Source: Desulfobacterales bacterium (GTDB lineage: Bacteria; Desulfobacterota; Desulfobacteria; Desulfobacterales; JAQWFD01). From it: a stretch of 60,502 bases of DNA. This document shows, piece by piece, positions 1-7,223 of the stretch. Every line of letters starts with the position of its first letter. Within the stretch, counting starts at the first letter, position 1. The notes below the pieces were generated by a model. The model saw nothing but the letters and a program-made list of their open reading frames with translations, did no database searches and had not been told where the DNA came from. The DNA is taken from positions 1-60,502 of the forward strand of contig JAQWFD010000023.1 of the NCBI GenBank assembly GCA_028704555.1, in the 5' to 3' direction. Made by a program: the position numbers and the translations under genes.

Positions 1-359
1 ACTACTGGGTATAGGTCAACCGGCGGTGAGCCGTTCGGTAGTGCGGGGGGAAAAATTAGCTCAGGATATGAACTTAAGCTTAATAAAGTAGGAAATGCAT
101 TTATTCATGCCCGTCCCCTTATTGCCCGGATTCCCGCTCAACAGCATTGCGGGAATGACGCCACGTTGAGACTCGACAACCGGTAAATCAGTAATTTCCG
201 CATCCCTGACCGCCGGAAGCCGCTGTTTCATCGTCGTTTTGCCATTAACCGCCGGTGATTTGCAGCGTTCCGGCAAAAAGGGAAAAAACAGCTGTTGTCA
301 AATGCCGGATAAATTGAGCCAGGCAGATACCCCGGTTCGGTTATCATCTGCAGTTTGAA
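1..359. other. Intergenic DNA at window edge with a dRS3-like hairpin
   Basis: I see no convincing gene here; the short reading frame on the minus strand is made mostly of repeat sequence. At 130-137 and 149-156 there is an inverted repeat ATTCCCGC / GCGGGAAT with an 11-nt loop, followed by AATGACG. The same hairpin type recurs at 5946-5965 and, inverted and weaker, near 54452-54485. It resembles the dispersed dRS3-type ATTCCC-N-GGGAAT repeats known from several proteobacteria. The element probably lies 3' of the DUF364 gene. Confidence 0.5.
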
Positions 360-1133
360 TCATCCATCGCTTCCGTATGGACAGATTCTGTCGATTCCCA
401 TCTGGTAGCTGATGCCCGCAACCGTTACGCCGTAAAACAAATATTTTTTCCGGTGTTTGCAGATCAGATTCCAGATGGTTTCAAACGTATCATTGCACAG
501 TGTCGTGCCGGTCGCCAGAACGACATCAGACTCCTGAATCAGGGCTTCGGTCCGGCGACGACCGTCTCTTACGATGACCCCGAATTTTTCCGTATCGACA
601 TTTTTTTTATCCAAATCATTGATCAAAACATTTTCCGGTCCAAAGGTCTTCACCAGCATTTCGGCAATTGCCGGATTCAGCCCGATCAATCCCACCTTTA
701 ATTTTCCCCAGGTATTCATCAGATGATCGGCGATGCATTGTGAGCATTGTTCGGGTTCCTGATCCCTGCAATGGACCGTTCCCCGAACCAGATCCAGCTT
801 CCTCAATACGGCATTGAGCGTTGCAAAATAAACCGCCCGGTTCTGATTCGAATTGAGTGGCAGGTCAACGACCTCACGGATACTGCCCTGAAAATCCACC
901 GGCGAATCCGTGAACGAATGCCCTCTGGCACCCAGGAACAGGGCCTCCAGCATTTTCTCCTTTCCCTCTATGATGGGATAATCTCTGCGTTTCGGATTTC
1001 CAATGGCTTGCTCCGGCGTCAGTGTCCTGGCCAGAATGCAAACCGATGCATTATCAAAAGCGTTTTCATGAATCAGCGTTCGCAAATTCTCTCTGGATTT
1101 TTCAATCAAATTCCCAGCTGCTTGAATGGTCAT
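360..1133 (-). CDS. DUF364/DUF4213 family protein (putative heavy-metal chelation)
   Basis: The product is about 257 residues and resembles the DUF4213-DUF364 family, whose structure suggests a metal-chelating or small-ligand-binding role; the true activity is not established. The N-terminal part contains GARGHSFTD and the C-terminal Rossmann-like part contains KVGLIGLNPAIAEML and DVVLATGTTLCNDT, both typical of the family. The frame stays open upstream to 1235, but I chose the ATG at 1133 because AAGGACA lies at good spacing before it and the family usually starts with a helix like the one that follows. It is the last gene of a minus-strand group with a methyltransferase and a radical SAM/BtuF-like fusion. 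That setting fits a role in trafficking or modifying a metal complex, which is inference. Confidence 0.75.
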   Translation of the reverse strand: MTIQAAGNLIEKSRENLRTLIHENAFDNASVCILARTLTPEQAIGNPKRRDYPIIEGKEKMLEALFLGARGHSFTDSPVDFQGSIREVVDLPLNSNQNRAVYFATLNAVLRKLDLVRGTVHCRDQEPEQCSQCIADHLMNTWGKLKVGLIGLNPAIAEMLVKTFGPENVLINDLDKKNVDTEKFGVIVRDGRRRTEALIQESDVVLATGTTLCNDTFETIWNLICKHRKKYLFYGVTVAGISYQMGIDRICPYGSDG

Positions 1134-1388
1134 GATCAATGTCCTTTTTCCCCTAAGGGACAGCAAAATTATTATTGTCACGTTTTTATGCCATGCGCCG
1201 TAACTCCGGGCATGAAAATTTCTCAGACCACACATCTTAAAACGGCCTGAATCCCCCGATATTCAGGGGAGGGACGAGAGAGTCTATTCTTAACGGCAAT
1301 GACCTTTGGGTAAATCTCACGGTGAACATCGCTGGGTTAAAGCTTTTGGATATCCTGATACTTCTTTTTTCCGTAAGCGCTCCGTGCG

Positions 1389-3179
1389 CTATTCCAGCCA
1401 CCGCCAGCGGCGATCGGGTTTGCTGAAGGAACGGTTGGCATCGAGCGGATCAAAAGCGATTCCGTAAAAATTGCGATAAAAAGCATCGGCCTCTGCCATG
1501 ACATCATATGAGCAGCGCTCCGGATGAAGGACCCGGGCCATGTATAACAAACCAAGCACCCAGCGCGGACTGCCGAAATCCCATCCAGGAGCTGGATGAA
1601 CAAAGATTTGCTTTTGTTTGACGGCATCGGCCTCCACGCCAAGCGCCAGGCATTCAGCCAGAAAGTCATCCACCGAGTTGGATATAAACGCCGAGATAAA
1701 TATCACCTCCGGATTTATCCGGTTGAGTTCGGAAACCGTCAAAGTGCGTCCCGGACGACCGCCGTCCGGCAGTTCGCGGTTCACACTGACACCACCGGCC
1801 GTTTCAACGAGTTGATTTTCCAATCGGCCGCCGTTGATATAGAACAGGGGCTTGCCCATGGCATAGTAGACCCGTGGCCGCCGTGTAACCGAAGCCAGGT
1901 CGGTTTCTATGCGCGCCAGACGATCTTCCAGATAAGTTGCCAGGACTTCGGCCTGCTCGGCGGCATTCACTTTTTTGCCGAAATAGCGGACCGCTTCGAT
2001 ATACGTCCGTGGATGCTGAATGCTTTTATGCAGTTTTTTTAATCTGCCATTTTGAAGGACATCCTCCCAGGCGCGTACCACTACTGCTTTGCTGGTGACA
2101 CCCATGGCGATGAGCATGGCTTCCACCATCTCCATGGCGCGGGTAAAGGGGTAGCCACCTTCAAAGTCACCCTCCTGATAGGCCGATTGTGATGTAAGAC
2201 CAACTAGTTGCAGCTCGCGTCCGCAGGCAGGGCATTGATCAGTCTGTTGCAGACCGTTTGGCGGTATAATAATCTTGGCGCCCATGGGGCCGTAGAAGTC
2301 GCGACGCAAGACAACGTGACCGCATCGGGGGCAACAGGTATGCAGGTGGTTGCTGCCGGGCGTATTGAACAGGTAGACAAAGTCCAGGTCCTGACGGAGT
2401 TTTTTGCAGAAATCCTCTGATTCACGGATAGAGGGTTCCTGGGTAATAGCGGCTGTTTCAAAAGGAAGAAAACGCATCACCTGAAGAGGAATGCCTCGCG
2501 AGATACCCGAGATATAATGTGCAAGATCCATTAATTCGGATTGATTTTCACGGGTCAGGATACAGGAAATTTCGATATGAACGCCTGCCTCATGCAGGAT
2601 TTCCAGATTCCTGAGTACCGGTTTAATTTCCGGCACGCCGCAGGCCTGATAAGCTTTATCCGTAAAACCCTTCATGCCGACATTGATAAAATCCAGACAG
2701 GGCAGCAGTTGCGTCAATGCTTCCGTGGTAAAATATGCATTGGTGGAGCAGCCGGCCATAAGACCTCTGGCGTGTGCCAGTTTCGCAATTTTTAAAAATC
2801 CGGGAAACGCTGCCAACGGATCATTCATCAGAAAAACAATCCCTTCGCACTGGTTTTCAAATGCCTTGGTGATGATCTGCTCGGCACTCAGCTGCTGAAG
2901 GGCCCGGCTGTCAGAAAACATCTCCCGAACAAGAACCGTGGAAATACAGCCCGGACAGTTGAAATTGCATCCGGTGGTCGTGATCTGAAAGAATTTTGCC
3001 CCCGGGTGAAAATGCAGAACAGGCATGGTTTCAATGGAGATGGGACAGGCGACCAGATAATGGTCCGCAAACCGTTCCACGATATGGTTTTCCTTTAATT
3101 CATAAAGTCCGCAGGCACCTGTTCGGCCTTCGCCAAGCAGACAGCGAAGCTCACAGATGGAACAGTTCAAGGTATCCAT
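1389..3179 (-). CDS. Radical SAM protein fused to a BtuF/TroA-like binding domain
   Basis: The protein has 596 residues. An N-terminal cysteine cluster (CSICELRC...GACG) is followed at about residues 70-80 by the radical SAM motif CNFNCPGC (CX3CX2C), as in PflA/AmmeMemoRadiSam-type enzymes. A second Cys group (CCPRCGH...CPACGREL) near residues 270-310 looks like a zinc or Fe-S site. The last 200 residues (from about 400) read like a helical-backbone periplasmic binding protein of the BtuF/FecB/TroA type, with RPRVYYAMGKPL, NPEVIFISAF and GSPRWVLGLLYMARVLHPE. No signal peptide is visible, so this binding domain should be cytoplasmic. It starts 3 bp after the methyltransferase stop and has an AAGGAA ribosome site. 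The combination suggests modification or sensing of a corrinoid, siderophore or metal complex; the substrate is unknown. Confidence 0.75.
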   Translation of the reverse strand: MDTLNCSICELRCLLGEGRTGACGLYELKENHIVERFADHYLVACPISIETMPVLHFHPGAKFFQITTTGCNFNCPGCISTVLVREMFSDSRALQQLSAEQIITKAFENQCEGIVFLMNDPLAAFPGFLKIAKLAHARGLMAGCSTNAYFTTEALTQLLPCLDFINVGMKGFTDKAYQACGVPEIKPVLRNLEILHEAGVHIEISCILTRENQSELMDLAHYISGISRGIPLQVMRFLPFETAAITQEPSIRESEDFCKKLRQDLDFVYLFNTPGSNHLHTCCPRCGHVVLRRDFYGPMGAKIIIPPNGLQQTDQCPACGRELQLVGLTSQSAYQEGDFEGGYPFTRAMEMVEAMLIAMGVTSKAVVVRAWEDVLQNGRLKKLHKSIQHPRTYIEAVRYFGKKVNAAEQAEVLATYLEDRLARIETDLASVTRRPRVYYAMGKPLFYINGGRLENQLVETAGGVSVNRELPDGGRPGRTLTVSELNRINPEVIFISAFISNSVDDFLAECLALGVEADAVKQKQIFVHPAPGWDFGSPRWVLGLLYMARVLHPERCSYDVMAEADAFYRNFYGIAFDPLDANRSFSKPDRRWRWLE

Positions 3180-3182
3180 TTT

Positions 3183-3809
3183 TTATTTCCTTATGGCAAG
3201 CCACAGCCCGACCTCGTCGTTGTGCACAATGGTAAAGGAATCGATGCCGGCGGTTTGGAGTGCCGTCTCGAAAAGTGCGCGGTTTTGGGGACTCAGATTA
3301 CGCCCCACTTTGTTTCGGAACCGGTCGCCGCCCTGATCGCGTGATGCCATTTCACGTTTTATGGATTCTTTTAATTCCCGCGACCCGAAACCACCGCCGA
3401 TATAAGCCCACCCATTGGGGGCAAGCACCCGATAGATCTCACGAAAGGCCCGGGGCAAATCTTCCCAGAAAAAAACCGATCCGCGGCTGACGGCCAGATC
3501 TACGGACCCATCCGGCAGGCCGATGGCCATAACATCTCCCCGAAGCGTATGGGTCCGGGTCTGCAAGCCGTTTTCGGCAATTGTCCGGCGGACGATGGCG
3601 AGCATTTCCTCGGACTGGTCAAAGAAGTGGACAAACAGTTCGGTGGACCGGGCCAGGGCGGTGCCCAGATAGCCCCCGCCGCAGCCGATATCCAGACATA
3701 CCCCTCGGGTGACGCCGGTATGAGCAATGATCTGGCTGGCGATGAGCGGATATACGGGCGCGAATACGGTTTGTGCGATATGATCAAATTCTTTTACGTC
3801 AATTTCCAT
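3183..3809 (-). CDS. Class I SAM-dependent methyltransferase
   Basis: This 208-residue protein has the class I methyltransferase fold signature: motif I CLDIGCGGGYLG at about residues 40-50, an acidic residue after strand 2 (FFDQSEEM), and LPDGSVDLAVSRGSVFFW around motif IV. It ends with a second domain of unknown specificity. I chose the ATG at 3809 with AAGAG upstream; a GTG nine bases earlier is also possible. It is the first intact gene of the minus-strand metal-related group and lies 3 bp before the radical SAM/BtuF-like gene, so the two are almost certainly co-transcribed. The methyl acceptor cannot be told from sequence. Confidence 0.8.
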   Translation of the reverse strand: MEIDVKEFDHIAQTVFAPVYPLIASQIIAHTGVTRGVCLDIGCGGGYLGTALARSTELFVHFFDQSEEMLAIVRRTIAENGLQTRTHTLRGDVMAIGLPDGSVDLAVSRGSVFFWEDLPRAFREIYRVLAPNGWAYIGGGFGSRELKESIKREMASRDQGGDRFRNKVGRNLSPQNRALFETALQTAGIDSFTIVHNDEVGLWLAIRK

Positions 3810-3993
3810 CTGAATCACTCTTGTTTTTCTGTGCGTCCACCCCGGAGGATATCTCAGCGGATATCAGCCCGGCAGCCTCCAGGCGGCACACGTCAATGCG
3901 TTCGGAACCGCTCCTGTTGAAGTTGTTGGACGGGGTTCTGGTTTTATCAGTAACAGCAACGTCACTGAGGGTAAATACGCCGGTGTTTTTCAT
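3799..3993 (-). pseudogene. Possible TonB-dependent receptor remnant (plug N-terminus only)
   Basis: A 64-codon frame overlaps the start of the methyltransferase by 11 bp. Its beginning, VFTLSDVAVTDKTRT followed by NNFNRSGSERIDV, resembles the start of the plug domain of TonB-dependent outer-membrane receptors, which usually reads like a TonB box, then VVVTATRT and an IDV..L segment. After ISAE the similarity ends and the frame runs out. No signal peptide or good ribosome site precedes the ATG at 3993. I read it as the left-over end of a deleted receptor gene that once belonged to the metal-related cluster. It could instead be a chance frame. Confidence 0.35.
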
Positions 3994-4100
3994 GTTGATA
4001 CCCGGTTATTCGGCTTTGATATCTCATGAACCGATCCTTTCATCTGACATTATTGAGACAATGCCAGGTGGCGTTCCCAGGCAATAGATGTTCCCCATAG

Positions 4101-4160
4101 GGCTCGCTCAGAAATAAGTTCGCAACTTTAAGTGTTTGGGAAGTTATTTTTGAGTGAGCC
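4101..4160. mobile_element. 60-bp MITE-like element with 20-bp inverted ends and CATAG duplication
   Basis: The ends GGCTCGCTCAGAAATAAGTT and its near-complement at 4141-4160 match at 17 of 20 positions. The element is flanked directly on both sides by CATAG (4096-4100 and 4161-4165), which looks like a 5-bp target-site duplication. The interior is only 20 bp, so it codes for nothing and must have moved with help from elsewhere, or be the collapsed ends of a deleted insertion sequence. No other copy is visible in the window. Confidence 0.6.
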
Positions 4161-4458
4161 CATAGTACGTTATAAATGCACTATGGTAATCTATAAGATA
4201 CATAGCAGGGCTTCTACAGGACAGCTTTTTAAAAGTCAATAATTTCCTGTGGGATGTACGCGGTGAATTTGGTCTGTTTTTCAGTGCCTTATTTTCCAAA
4301 CGCTGTCAAAAAAATAAGAAATTCACAAAAGTTACAAAAGTTGTAAAAATCGTAAAAAAATTTTGTGTGAATTTTTGCGGCTGATATTTTACCGAGGGGG
4401 GTTTGATTTTTTTGTCTGGATAGGACTGAAGGGTTTCATAAAAAAGATTCCGGTGCGT

Positions 4459-4498
4459 CATCAGCAGGTGGGCACAGTAGCTTATGCACCTGCTGATG
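4459..4498 (-). terminator. Hairpin, probable terminator of the PspA operon
   Basis: CATCAGCAGGTG (4459-4470) pairs perfectly with CACCTGCTGATG (4487-4498) across a 16-nt loop. Read on the minus strand it lies about 65 bp after the stop of the DUF4178 gene and is followed about 10 nt later by a TCTTTTTTATG run. The gap before the T-run is longer than ideal. Confidence 0.45.
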
Positions 4499-4562
4499 CG
4501 CTTTGCGCTTTGAATTTAAACCGAAATTCCGCTGAATTTCCGTGACCCTGACAGAACTTTCG

Positions 4563-5111
4563 TCAGGGTGTGGTTCCGGCCGGCAGGATATTGATGAACT
4601 GATATTCCTCGACCGGGATGCCGACGGAGGCTTCAAAATCGTCATCTCCCCACTGTTCAATCGAAAGGAATTTCTTTCCGGAATCATCCTGGTAACTCCA
4701 GCTCAGCAATTCCTTTCCCGGCCCCTTGCCATTCTGGAAGAAATGCCCGCCGGCCATTTCTTCCAGAAAATAGGTTACCTGTTCATAAACGATTGTATCC
4801 GGGGGATCCTGGTGCTGCCGGATATGATCGAAGACAGCGGGGTCAAGCCGGGAAACCGGAATTTTCCGGTTGACCGACCAGGCGTCTTCATCATCGGACT
4901 CCCTTTCCAGATAAATCGTTTCATCGTGGCTGATCAGCTGCCATTCCCAGGACCTGTCACCTTCTCCCCAGTCATAATAATGGCTGGCTTCCACCTGCCA
5001 GGTTTTCATATCGAAATCCAGCAGGTAACCAATCTTGAGATTCGGCAGCGTCAAACCGGTTAACGGATCCGGGCCGGTGTCTTTTTTTTTGAAAAAATCA
5101 AACAAGCCCAT
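4563..5111 (-). CDS. DUF4178 domain protein, PspA partner
   Basis: The product is about 182 residues, without signal peptide or membrane segment. The middle (YDWGEGDRSWEWQLIS, then YLERESDDEDAW) matches the DUF4178 pattern, a small beta-rich domain found in envelope-stress loci beside PspA. The function is not known. The ATG at 5111 has AGGAG six bases upstream and was preferred over an upstream GTG at 5117. The gene follows pspA by 13 bp on the same strand, so co-expression and a shared role in membrane stress are likely. Confidence 0.7.
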   Translation of the reverse strand: MGLFDFFKKKDTGPDPLTGLTLPNLKIGYLLDFDMKTWQVEASHYYDWGEGDRSWEWQLISHDETIYLERESDDEDAWSVNRKIPVSRLDPAVFDHIRQHQDPPDTIVYEQVTYFLEEMAGGHFFQNGKGPGKELLSWSYQDDSGKKFLSIEQWGDDDFEASVGIPVEEYQFINILPAGTTP

Positions 5112-5124
5112 GAGCACTCCTGAT

Positions 5125-5829
5125 CTATTCCAGACCCATCTTCTTTTTCAATTCAAGAAGGTGCTCTGAAGCAGTAGATGTTTTGCCGCTGCCAAGAGCC
5201 GCGTTGATTTCATCGTCAACACTATGATCCGCGCTGACCATATCCCCGTATGCCTGGGAAAGCGATTCATCTTCCTCGACCTTGGCCTTCATTTTCTCCA
5301 GCATGGCAATGGTGCCGGAACCGTCTATTCTGGCCAGCTGTTCATTGATTTTCCGGGTCGAAGCGGCTGTTTTGGCCCTTGCCTTCAAGGTGATCAGATC
5401 ATTTTCATATGAGGTGATGGTCGATTTGATTTTTGTGACATTGGATTGAAGCTGACCGGCCATCTGCTCATGGCGCTGGGCTTCGGTAGCGAGCCTGACA
5501 GATTCTTTGCTGAGCTCCTCCTTTTTTAAAAGTGCTTCAGTGGCCAGTCGTTCGGCTTCTGCGACATCCAGTCCGCCATTCTGTCCGTTTTTCAACAGCA
5601 GCATGGCTTTGCGTTCATAGTCCGCAGCCAGCCTTTTATTATTTTCGGAATCTTTGCGGGTCCGGATGGCAATTCCTTTCACCTGGGCCAGGCTGATCTG
5701 GGCCTGCTGAAAATCGTTTTTCAGATCCCGGATGCCCTGTTCGGTCATTCGGATCGGATCTTCAAATTTGTCGACAATGGCACTTGCCTGGGCCTGTCCT
5801 ACCTTGAACAGTCTGCTGAATATTGACAT
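5125..5829 (-). CDS. pspA: PspA/IM30 (ESCRT-III-like) membrane stress protein
   Basis: The 234-residue protein is almost entirely helical and charged, starts with the amphipathic MSIFSRLFKVGQAQASAIVDKFEDP and continues as a long coiled coil, as in the PspA/IM30/Vipp1 family. These proteins bind stressed inner-membrane surfaces and assemble into ESCRT-III-like rods and rings that limit proton leak. An AGGAGG ribosome site precedes the ATG. The E. coli regulators PspF, PspB and PspC are absent nearby, and I found no sigma-54 promoter match upstream, so control probably differs from E. coli. Downstream lies the DUF4178 gene and upstream, after about 195 bp, the YbjN/CesT-like gene. Confidence 0.88.
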   Translation of the reverse strand: MSIFSRLFKVGQAQASAIVDKFEDPIRMTEQGIRDLKNDFQQAQISLAQVKGIAIRTRKDSENNKRLAADYERKAMLLLKNGQNGGLDVAEAERLATEALLKKEELSKESVRLATEAQRHEQMAGQLQSNVTKIKSTITSYENDLITLKARAKTAASTRKINEQLARIDGSGTIAMLEKMKAKVEEDESLSQAYGDMVSADHSVDDEINAALGSGKTSTASEHLLELKKKMGLE

Positions 5830-5945
5830 AGGGTTTATCCTCCTGAAATATCAAAAAATATAAAAGCATCATTGCCGGCCGCGTAAAAAGTCATTTTTTC
5901 AAAACTCCCGCAGAACAGGGAATTTATAACGCCCTTAAAAACTGG

Positions 5946-5965
5946 ATTCCCGCCTCCGCGGGAAT
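5946..5965. repeat. dRS3-like hairpin repeat
   Basis: ATTCCCGC and GCGGGAAT form an 8-bp stem with the loop CTCC, within the wider context CTGGATTCCCGC...GGGAATGACG. It lies between pspA and the upstream YbjN-like gene. It matches the hairpin at 130-156. Confidence 0.6.
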
Positions 5966-6024
5966 GACGTGAAGGGCCTTTCGAGTGCTTTTTACGAAAC
6001 CGTCAATAATTGATGACAGCATCA

Positions 6025-6417
6025 TTATGCCGCGTATTTTAACAGATCGGCGGCATACTCCGACAGAGCCAGACTCAGCGCCTGAATGGAAGCTTCGAGT
6101 TCATTGCGGTCAAGGTTTTCAAGTTGCAGGGTATCCCGAAACAGTATCATGGATTCGTTTTCATCCAGGACAAACGCACCGTGAACCAGATTCCGGTTCA
6201 TTTGAAGCAGCCGTTTATACAACGGTCCCGAATTTTCCGGTACCTTCATGATCATCTGCTCAAGCACAAGAATCGGCTCTTCGCAATCGATGATAAGATT
6301 TTTAATGCCGCTGTCCTCATCTTCCACCACCACCAGCTCCTCTGCTTCATCTTCGCTGATTATGGCCATGTCCATGTCATTGAGATACCGCTTGACCAAT
6401 TCAAATTTTTCTTTCAT
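6025..6417 (-). CDS. YbjN/CesT-like small chaperone-type protein
   Basis: The protein of about 130 residues is acidic and resembles proteins labelled YbjN or Tir/CesT-type chaperone: an N-terminal helix (MKEKFELVKRYLNDM), short strands around ELVVVEDEDSGIKNLIIDCE, then LLQMNRNLVHGAFVLDE. Such proteins occur beside pspA in many deltaproteobacterial genomes, but what they bind is unclear. The frame stays open to 6501, but I chose the ATG at 6417 because GGAGG lies four bases before it and the longer version would overlap the nitroreductase. It is probably the first gene of the stress group. Confidence 0.6.
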   Translation of the reverse strand: MKEKFELVKRYLNDMDMAIISEDEAEELVVVEDEDSGIKNLIIDCEEPILVLEQMIMKVPENSGPLYKRLLQMNRNLVHGAFVLDENESMILFRDTLQLENLDRNELEASIQALSLALSEYAADLLKYAA

Positions 6418-6479
6418 GCATCCTCCGATTATTGAGTTTATTGTTTCGGAAATAACCCTGATACTGAAATGGCCGTCCA

Positions 6480-7037
6480 TCATTCCATCGTCTTTCCCCA
6501 TTTTTCCTTAAACGCAATCTCTCCGATGGATTTTCTTCGTCTCTGTCGGCCGGGGGTTTTATCTTTCGGATACCCGACGGCAAGCAGGGCCGAAACCTTC
6601 ACGTATCCGGGGATATCAAGCAGTTTTTTCAGTTTTTTTTCATGAAACCATCCGATCCAGCAGGTTCCCAATCCCAGCTCGGTTGCCTTCAGCACCATAT
6701 GCTCCATGGCAATCCCCAGATCGATCTGAAAATAGTCAATCCCGGTAATGGCCGATCCGATCCGGCTGGCTGCCAGATCAAGTTGAGAGCACCCGACAAT
6801 CACTAACGGCGCCTGATCGAGCCATGCGTTGGAAATAACCGATCGCATGGCATGCCGTGTGATGTCGGCAATGGTGGCCCGGTCGGTAACCGCAATAAAA
6901 CGCCACGTCTGGCTGTTACAGGCTGAAGGCGCCAGACGGGCCGATTCGATCAATGCGATGATGTCATCGGTTTTAACGGGTTCCGAAGTAAACGTTCGAA
7001 CTGAATACCGGTTTTTGAAAATATCGTCAAGAAGCAT
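6480..7037 (-). CDS. Nitroreductase family flavoprotein
   Basis: The 185-residue protein has the usual nitroreductase layout: RYSVRTFTSEPV near the N-terminus (FMN phosphate contact), SARLAPSACNSQTWRF (residues ~33-47), DLGIAMEHMVLKATELGLGTCWIGWF and a C-terminal LLAVGYPKD. Members use FMN and NAD(P)H to reduce nitro groups, quinones or related compounds; the native substrate cannot be named. It is complete for the short (about 180-200 aa) subfamily. It ends about 60 bp before the YbjN-like start, so it may share that transcript. Confidence 0.85.
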   Translation of the reverse strand: MLLDDIFKNRYSVRTFTSEPVKTDDIIALIESARLAPSACNSQTWRFIAVTDRATIADITRHAMRSVISNAWLDQAPLVIVGCSQLDLAASRIGSAITGIDYFQIDLGIAMEHMVLKATELGLGTCWIGWFHEKKLKKLLDIPGYVKVSALLAVGYPKDKTPGRQRRRKSIGEIAFKEKWGKTME

Positions 7038-7223
7038 CGGTCATCCATTTTTTAATCCGTTTGTGGCGTTGGGCTTGAAATAAGGAGTATTTCATGTAAA
7101 ATCGGATTTTTGGATCTGTTTCGTCTGCATGGTCGCTATCATCGGTTATGCGTGAGCAAACGCAATAACACTTTGTATAATAGGATCTTTTTTTATATTT
7201 TACAAGGTAGAGTCCATCAGGAA

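Larger units (their letters stand above)
4088..4562. other. Intergenic region with a 60-bp inverted-repeat element and a hairpin
   Basis: No gene is supported here. The stretch holds the small inverted-repeat element at 4101-4160 and the hairpin at 4459-4498, both listed separately. Between them the DNA is A+T-rich, with short runs such as AAAAGTTACAAAAGTTG near 4327. Confidence 0.5.

Noticed and set aside
747..1250. Plus-strand frame of 167 codons opposite DUF364
   Set aside because: It is a shadow of the DUF364 gene on the other strand; the protein has no recognisable pattern and no ribosome site.
5829..5940. Sigma-54 promoter upstream of pspA
   Set aside because: I looked for GG-N10-GC spacing; the nearest GG and GC pairs have spacings of 7 or 11, so it is not supported.
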